This document shows, in pieces, positions 6,496 to 10,205 of a DNA stretch of 10,205 bases. The stretch comes from JBFXAN01 sp050184225. GTDB taxonomy: Bacteria > Chloroflexota > Dehalococcoidia > CAUJGQ01. Each line of letters starts with the position of its first letter. The first letter of the stretch is position 1. Made by a program: the position numbers and the translations under genes. A model generated the notes under the pieces. It ran no database searches and was not told the origin of the DNA. It saw only the letters and a list, made by a program, of their open reading frames with translations. The stretch is from NCBI GenBank assembly GCA_050184225.1, contig JBFXAN010000214.1, forward strand, positions 1-10,205, given 5' to 3'.

Positions 6496-7485
6496 TTGTC
6501 CGAGGTCGGCACCGCAGGATCTCCGCTAGTCACTATCGAGCTCTCTCCGGTGCAGGACTGGTCGCGCCTGGCGGAGCAAGTCAACGGCTTGGCCGACGGC
6601 ACCCGGATCCTCGTTGGGGTGACCGATCGCCCTTTGCCACGACAAGCGGACCAGGTATTGGCTGCACTGAGCCTGACGCTTGCGCCCGACGGGCCAGGAC
6701 ACTATTGGATCCGGCCAACGGCAGGCAATGCGCAGCTCGATCTCGATGCGATGACAGCCATGGTGCACCGATCGCCCTTTGCGGCGCTGGCGCTCGAGGG
6801 CGTGCTGCGCGTGACCGCGAGCAGGTCGCTCGCCGTTACGCAGGCTGTAGCGGTCGAGTCGTATGCCTACTCCATGCTGCTCGCTTCAGCCGAGTTCGCA
6901 GCGTGGCGTGAAGCCACGCCTCGCCGCGGGATGCACATGGTTGACGATCCGGTAATCGTCGATCGCGAGGGAGAAGAACTCCGCGTCACGCTGAATGATC
7001 CGGCGACCCGCAACGCCCTCAGCGTGTCCATGCGCGACGGCCTGTGCGAGGCGCTGTCCATAGCGGAGTGGGATACCTCGTTGCAGCACGTAGTCCTGCG
7101 TGGCAACGGCCCGTCATTCTGCAGCGGCGGCCACCTCGACGAGTTCGGTACTGCGCAAGACATGGCGAGGGCACACATTACTCGACTCAGGCAGCACGTT
7201 GGACTTGCGGTGCACCGGCTGGCGAGCAGGACGACAGCCGAGTTGCACGGCAACTGCGTGGGCTCCGGGATAGAAATCCCGGCGTTTGCCAGCCGGACCC
7301 GGGCGAGTGCCGATGCGAAGTTCTGGTTGCCCGAACTCGAATTCGGGCTCATTCCCGGAAGCGGCGGCACGGTAAGCATCGCCAGGCGCGTGGGTCGGTG
7401 GCGAACCGCCTATCTGGCGCTGACCGGGCATCATCTGTCGGTGGAGTCGGCGATTGAATGGGGTCTCGTCGATGAGCCTCTCTGA
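6496..7485 (+). CDS. Enoyl-CoA hydratase/isomerase (crotonase) family protein with unusual N-terminal extension and no C-terminal helical part
   Basis: A 329-residue protein whose residues 150-329 carry the front part of a crotonase fold. VTLNDPATRNALSVSMRD (164-181) is the usual start of the fold. FCSGGHLDEF (208-217) is the first oxyanion-hole loop and HGNCVGSGIEIPAF (251-264) the second. E260 and E280 (in LPELEFGLIPGSGGT) match the two catalytic glutamates of enoyl-CoA hydratase, so hydration of an enoyl-CoA is chemically plausible. The protein stops at WGLVDEPL, where ordinary crotonases continue for about 75 residues of helices that cover the active site. Its first 145 residues instead contain SPFAALALEGVLR...AVESYAYSMLLASAEFAAW (93-137), which resembles that missing helical part. 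The gene follows the regulator by 27 nt and overlaps the CoA-transferase by 14 nt. The exact reaction and substrate are unknown. Confidence 0.85.
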   Translation: MSEVGTAGSPLVTIELSPVQDWSRLAEQVNGLADGTRILVGVTDRPLPRQADQVLAALSLTLAPDGPGHYWIRPTAGNAQLDLDAMTAMVHRSPFAALALEGVLRVTASRSLAVTQAVAVESYAYSMLLASAEFAAWREATPRRGMHMVDDPVIVDREGEELRVTLNDPATRNALSVSMRDGLCEALSIAEWDTSLQHVVLRGNGPSFCSGGHLDEFGTAQDMARAHITRLRQHVGLAVHRLASRTTAELHGNCVGSGIEIPAFASRTRASADAKFWLPELEFGLIPGSGGTVSIARRVGRWRTAYLALTGHHLSVESAIEWGLVDEPL

Positions 7486-8668
7486 GCTGGAATTGTGGGC
7501 GGCGTCAGGAGCTATGTGGTTGACGGGTCCGCCGGGAGGGCCACCACGGGTTGCGCCGGGCTCCCCTGCGCAGCTCGTAGCGCGCTCGCTCGACCGCATA
7601 CGGCGCGCAGCGGAATCTCGCACAGGCGTAACGCCCGCGTTACCCGGAGTCGAGATTCTCGGCGAACGGGCTGCACTGCTAGGATTGGGCCCTCGATGGC
7701 CGTGGTCATCTGGAGGGTCCTTCCGCTTCGTTCCCACGCAGGACGGATTCCTCGGCATATCGCTTTCGCGTGCCACTGACTTGGACCTGGTACGCGCGCT
7801 GGTTGCCGACGCTGCTGTGACGGCGAATGAGATGTGGTCGGCGGTAGGCACTTGGGCCCGACGGCAGCGCTCTGCCGAGGCCACGGAGCGGTGCGGTCTG
7901 CTAGGACTGGGCTTTGCTCGTTTTCCGCAGGAGCCGGTGGCGCACCTCCGCGACCCGGTCTCGATACGCCACGGCGTCACTCGCCCCCGTAGTCGCGGAC
8001 GCAAACCGCTGGTCGTCGACCTGACGTCGTTGTGGGCGGGTCCGCTATGCGCGAATCTACTCGGGCTGACCGACGTCGATGTCGTCAGGGTGGAAAGCAA
8101 ACAACGCAGGGCTGGCGCACAGCCGGTGCCATCGGCCTTCAGCGACCTGCTCCATCGAGGGCACGACTCGGTAGTCCTGGATTTCGAGTCCGCCGTGGAG
8201 CTCGAATTGCTGCACGAACTCGTGTTCAATGCGGACTTGGTGCTGGAGGCGTCTCGTGCTCGGGCACTGGCTCAGTTGGGTTTCGACGCCGATCGAGCGG
8301 TGGCAAACGGTACATCATGGTTGTCGATCACGGCCCGCGGACGGACCAGTAACACCATCGGATTCGGCGACGATGTTGCTGCAGACGGCGGACTCGTGCT
8401 GTGGTACGCAGACGAACCGGTGGTGTGTGGAGATGCCCTCGGTGACCCGCTATCCGGTGTGGTCGCTGCGGCGGCGGCTAGCGAGGCGCTCATAAGCGAT
8501 CATACGCAGCTCATCGATGTCTCGATGGTTGATATTTGCCGCGCCGCGGCTCAGGGCCCAACCGAGCCGCATCAAGTGATCGATGAGGAAGGAAAATGGT
8601 GGGTGAGAACTCGTACCGCGCGCTTTCCGGTACTCGAGCCGAGAGTGCGTGGTCGCAGCACGGATTGA
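7472..8668 (+). CDS. Class III CoA-transferase (CaiB/BaiF family), apparently with permuted domain order
   Basis: A 398-residue protein expected to move CoA between carboxylic acids, as formyl-CoA transferase (Frc) does. The segment that normally opens CaiB/BaiF proteins, PLVVDLTSLWAGPLCANLLG (179-198) with VVRVES, only begins near residue 178. The active-site segment CGDALGDPLSGVVAAAAA (319-336) follows. D325 aligns with catalytic Asp169 of Frc (ALGDSNTG), and HTQLIDVSMVD (344-354) is next. Residues 7-45 (WAASGAMWLTGPPGGPP...) look like a degenerate second copy of the active-site region without the Asp. Residues 81-160 (FRFVPTQDGFLGISLSR...) resemble the family's small, normally C-terminal domain. 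The ATG at 7472 is chosen, with GGGG eight bases upstream; a TTG at 7454 would add six residues. The start lies inside the end of the crotonase gene. Confidence 0.85.
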   Translation: MSLSELELWAASGAMWLTGPPGGPPRVAPGSPAQLVARSLDRIRRAAESRTGVTPALPGVEILGERAALLGLGPRWPWSSGGSFRFVPTQDGFLGISLSRATDLDLVRALVADAAVTANEMWSAVGTWARRQRSAEATERCGLLGLGFARFPQEPVAHLRDPVSIRHGVTRPRSRGRKPLVVDLTSLWAGPLCANLLGLTDVDVVRVESKQRRAGAQPVPSAFSDLLHRGHDSVVLDFESAVELELLHELVFNADLVLEASRARALAQLGFDADRAVANGTSWLSITARGRTSNTIGFGDDVAADGGLVLWYADEPVVCGDALGDPLSGVVAAAAASEALISDHTQLIDVSMVDICRAAAQGPTEPHQVIDEEGKWWVRTRTARFPVLEPRVRGRSTD

Positions 8669-8681
8669 AGGCGCACGATCG

Positions 8682-10085
8682 ATGACCAGCGCTGGGTCCG
8701 TGCTATTCCGGGATGTCGAGGTCGATGGCCGCAGAGTCGACGTCTTCAGCGATGGTGCGCGTATCCGCGGCATCGGCCCGAATCTCCGTTGCGACACCGT
8801 CGATGCTGCCCACGTCATCGACGGGCGCGGCGGCGCACTTCTGCCCGGGCTGCACGACCACCATATTCATCTCCTGTCGCTAGCCGTCGCACTGGATTCT
8901 TTGGACCTGACCGGACTGCGCGGGATCGACGCGCTGGCATCTGCGCTGCAGACCAAGACTCGGTCCGATGCAGCCGCGACCGAGTGGGTGCGCGCGATCG
9001 GCTACCACGAGTCGATAGCCGGGCCACTGGACCGACACGTGCTCGATGCGCTGTTGCCGGGTCGCCCACTGCGCGTCCAGCACCGCGGTGGCGCCCTGTG
9101 GGTCCTGAATTCCTGCGGACTCGATCGCATTGCGGCAGCGCTGGACCAATCGGCCGATGTCGAACGGGACGCCGCCGGCGAACCGACCGGGCGTCTCTGG
9201 CGGTATGACCAGCGATTGCGGGAACGCCTGCCCAGATCCAAGCCCGATCTATCGGCTGTCGGTGCGCGCCTGAAGGCGCTGGGAATTACCGGTGTGACTG
9301 ACACCACGCCTGACCTGGATGCCGGTACGCTACGTTTGCTTGGCAAAGCAGTCACAACCGGCCATCTGCCCGCGGTGATGGTCCTCGGCGCACCGGACAA
9401 TTCAGCGCTCCCTGCCGGGCTTATCGGTGGGCCCCGCAAACTCATGCTGCGCGATCATGATCTGCGCCCCGATGAAGTCTACGAGCGCATCGCGGAGACG
9501 CGATCGACGGGTCGAGCGATCGCCGTCCACTGCGTGACAAGGGAAGCCCTCGTATTGGTGTACGCGGCGCTTCGAGATCTGGGTAGTATTCCGGGCGATC
9601 GAATCGAACACGCTGCGATCGTTCCGTTCGAGCTGTTGGATCATCTGGGTCGCCTGGGAGTTCGCGTCGTGACGCAGCCGGACTTCATTCGCAGCCGGGG
9701 CTCGGACTATCTTCGTGACGTCGAACCGGACGATCAGGATGGGCTCTACCGATACCGGAGCCTCCTGGCGCACGGAATTCCGACGGCCCCGTCCAGCGAT
9801 GCACCTTTCGGCGCGCTTGATCCGTGGCGCATCATTCGATCGGCGACGAGTCGACGGACCGAGAATGGCCGCGAACTCGGGCCGGAAGAGCGGGTAGCCG
9901 CCCGAGTCGCGCTTGATGGCTATCTGTCCTCGCCACATGCTCCCGGTGGGCCTCCACGGCGTGTCAGAAGCGGGGCTCCCGCAGACCTGGTGTTACTTCA
10001 CGGCCCCCTCCTGGACGTTCTCAATGACCCGAACGCTTCGTGGGTACGGCAGACGTTCTCACGGACGATCGAGGCTGTCAGCTGA
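8682..10085 (+). CDS. Amidohydrolase_3 (YtcJ-like) family metal-dependent hydrolase
   Basis: A probably cytoplasmic TIM-barrel hydrolase of 467 residues, of the superfamily that hydrolyses amides, formamides, lactones and related bonds. A small N-terminal beta-sandwich (about 5-52) leads to PGLHDHHIH (55-63), where H61 and H63 are the HxH metal ligands. K253 in GPRKLML matches the lysine of the barrel that is carbamylated in binuclear members. H283 (AVHCVTREA), H310 (DRIEHA) and D373 (SSDAPFGALDPW) complete the metal site, so the enzyme looks active. GAPADLVLL (431-439) is the usual return to the beta-sandwich. It is some 70-80 residues shorter than typical YtcJ proteins. The ATG at 8682 has AAGG ten bases upstream and lies 13 nt after the CoA-transferase stop; a GTG at 8649 would overlap that gene. 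No signal peptide is seen. The substrate is unknown. Confidence 0.9.
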   Translation: MTSAGSVLFRDVEVDGRRVDVFSDGARIRGIGPNLRCDTVDAAHVIDGRGGALLPGLHDHHIHLLSLAVALDSLDLTGLRGIDALASALQTKTRSDAAATEWVRAIGYHESIAGPLDRHVLDALLPGRPLRVQHRGGALWVLNSCGLDRIAAALDQSADVERDAAGEPTGRLWRYDQRLRERLPRSKPDLSAVGARLKALGITGVTDTTPDLDAGTLRLLGKAVTTGHLPAVMVLGAPDNSALPAGLIGGPRKLMLRDHDLRPDEVYERIAETRSTGRAIAVHCVTREALVLVYAALRDLGSIPGDRIEHAAIVPFELLDHLGRLGVRVVTQPDFIRSRGSDYLRDVEPDDQDGLYRYRSLLAHGIPTAPSSDAPFGALDPWRIIRSATSRRTENGRELGPEERVAARVALDGYLSSPHAPGGPPRRVRSGAPADLVLLHGPLLDVLNDPNASWVRQTFSRTIEAVS

Positions 10086-10117
10086 TGCCGTGAGGCCCGG
10101 CGCGACGCGCGCTACGC

Positions 10118-10188
10118 GGCGAGCGCAACAAGACGCGATGGAGCGTCCGATCGACGGGGCGAGCGCGGCAAGAGGCGAGCACAACAAG
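10118..10188. repeat. Three degenerate 15-bp direct repeats, consensus GGCGAGCRCRRCAAG
   Basis: Copies begin at 10118, 10158 and 10174 (GGCGAGCGCAACAAG, GGCGAGCGCGGCAAG, GGCGAGCACAACAAG). They lie just behind the amidohydrolase stop codon in a very GC-rich tail that contains no convincing gene up to the window edge. A small hairpin GCGCG-ACG-CGCGC (10100-10112) precedes them. They could be part of an intergenic repeat family or of a larger array beyond the window. Confidence 0.5.
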
Positions 10189-10205
10189 GGGCGATCGCAG
10201 CGTGC

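Noticed and set aside
7454..7471. Earlier TTG start for the CoA-transferase.
   Set aside because: It adds six residues without family support; the ATG at 7472 has a GGGG eight bases upstream.
7454..7500. Frameshift that truncates the crotonase and breaks off its C-terminal part.
   Set aside because: No frame after 7485 reads as crotonase C-terminus, and the overlapping frame is a clear CoA-transferase start. The short form looks native.
7114..8229. 371-codon antisense open frame on the minus strand over the crotonase and CoA-transferase genes.
   Set aside because: The plus-strand frames carry family motifs. The antisense product is Ser/Arg/Pro-rich low-complexity sequence, as expected in GC-rich DNA.
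8649..8681. Earlier GTG start for the amidohydrolase.
   Set aside because: It would overlap the CoA-transferase by 20 bases and add eleven residues before the usual beginning of the beta-sandwich; the ATG at 8682 has an AAGG upstream.
1..10205. Mobile element, phage, defence or secondary-metabolite system.
   Set aside because: No transposase, integrase, terminal repeats, nuclease or synthase motifs were seen. All genes belong to transport, regulation or CoA metabolism families.

Overview
The window is a GC-rich (about 60% G+C by eye) bacterial chromosomal segment. It holds eight protein-coding genes in two divergent blocks around a 447-bp intergenic region. There are no RNA genes, insertion sequences, integrases or CRISPR repeats. 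GTG and TTG starts are frequent and arginine codons are CGA-rich. The taxonomic signals conflict. A substrate-binding lipoprotein with a Ser/Thr/Gly linker, and the shapes of the crotonase and CoA-transferase genes, suggest Actinobacteria. The FCD regulator and composition would also fit a Proteobacterium. I cannot settle this from the sequence.

Left block (minus strand, 5298 down to the window edge): a complete peptide/nickel-type (Opp/Dpp) ABC importer in the classical order: substrate-binding lipoprotein, a 283-nt gap, permease B, permease C, ATPase D, ATPase F. The last four genes are tightly packed (1-nt overlap, 11-nt gap, 4-nt overlap), and ATPase F is cut by the window start before its Walker B motif.

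Centre (5299-5745): a divergent control region with a candidate promoter for the importer, a perfect 6+1+6 inverted repeat, a repeated 9-mer and other short repeats.

Right block (plus strand, 5746-10085): an FCD-type GntR regulator, then a crotonase-fold protein, a class III CoA-transferase (CaiB/BaiF) and an Amidohydrolase_3 (YtcJ-like) enzyme. Spacings are 27 nt, a 14-nt overlap and 13 nt, so one operon is likely. The last 120 bases carry three degenerate 15-bp direct repeats and no clear gene.

Taken together this looks like a catabolic locus. The importer would bring in a peptide-like or amide-like solute, the amidohydrolase would cleave it, and the CoA-transferase and crotonase would process the acid as a CoA thioester under FCD control. 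The substrate is unknown.

The most unusual point is that the crotonase and CoA-transferase, which are adjacent and translationally coupled, both appear to have permuted domain order. In each, sequence resembling the family's C-terminal part sits at the N-terminus, and the expected C-terminal part is missing from the C-terminus.
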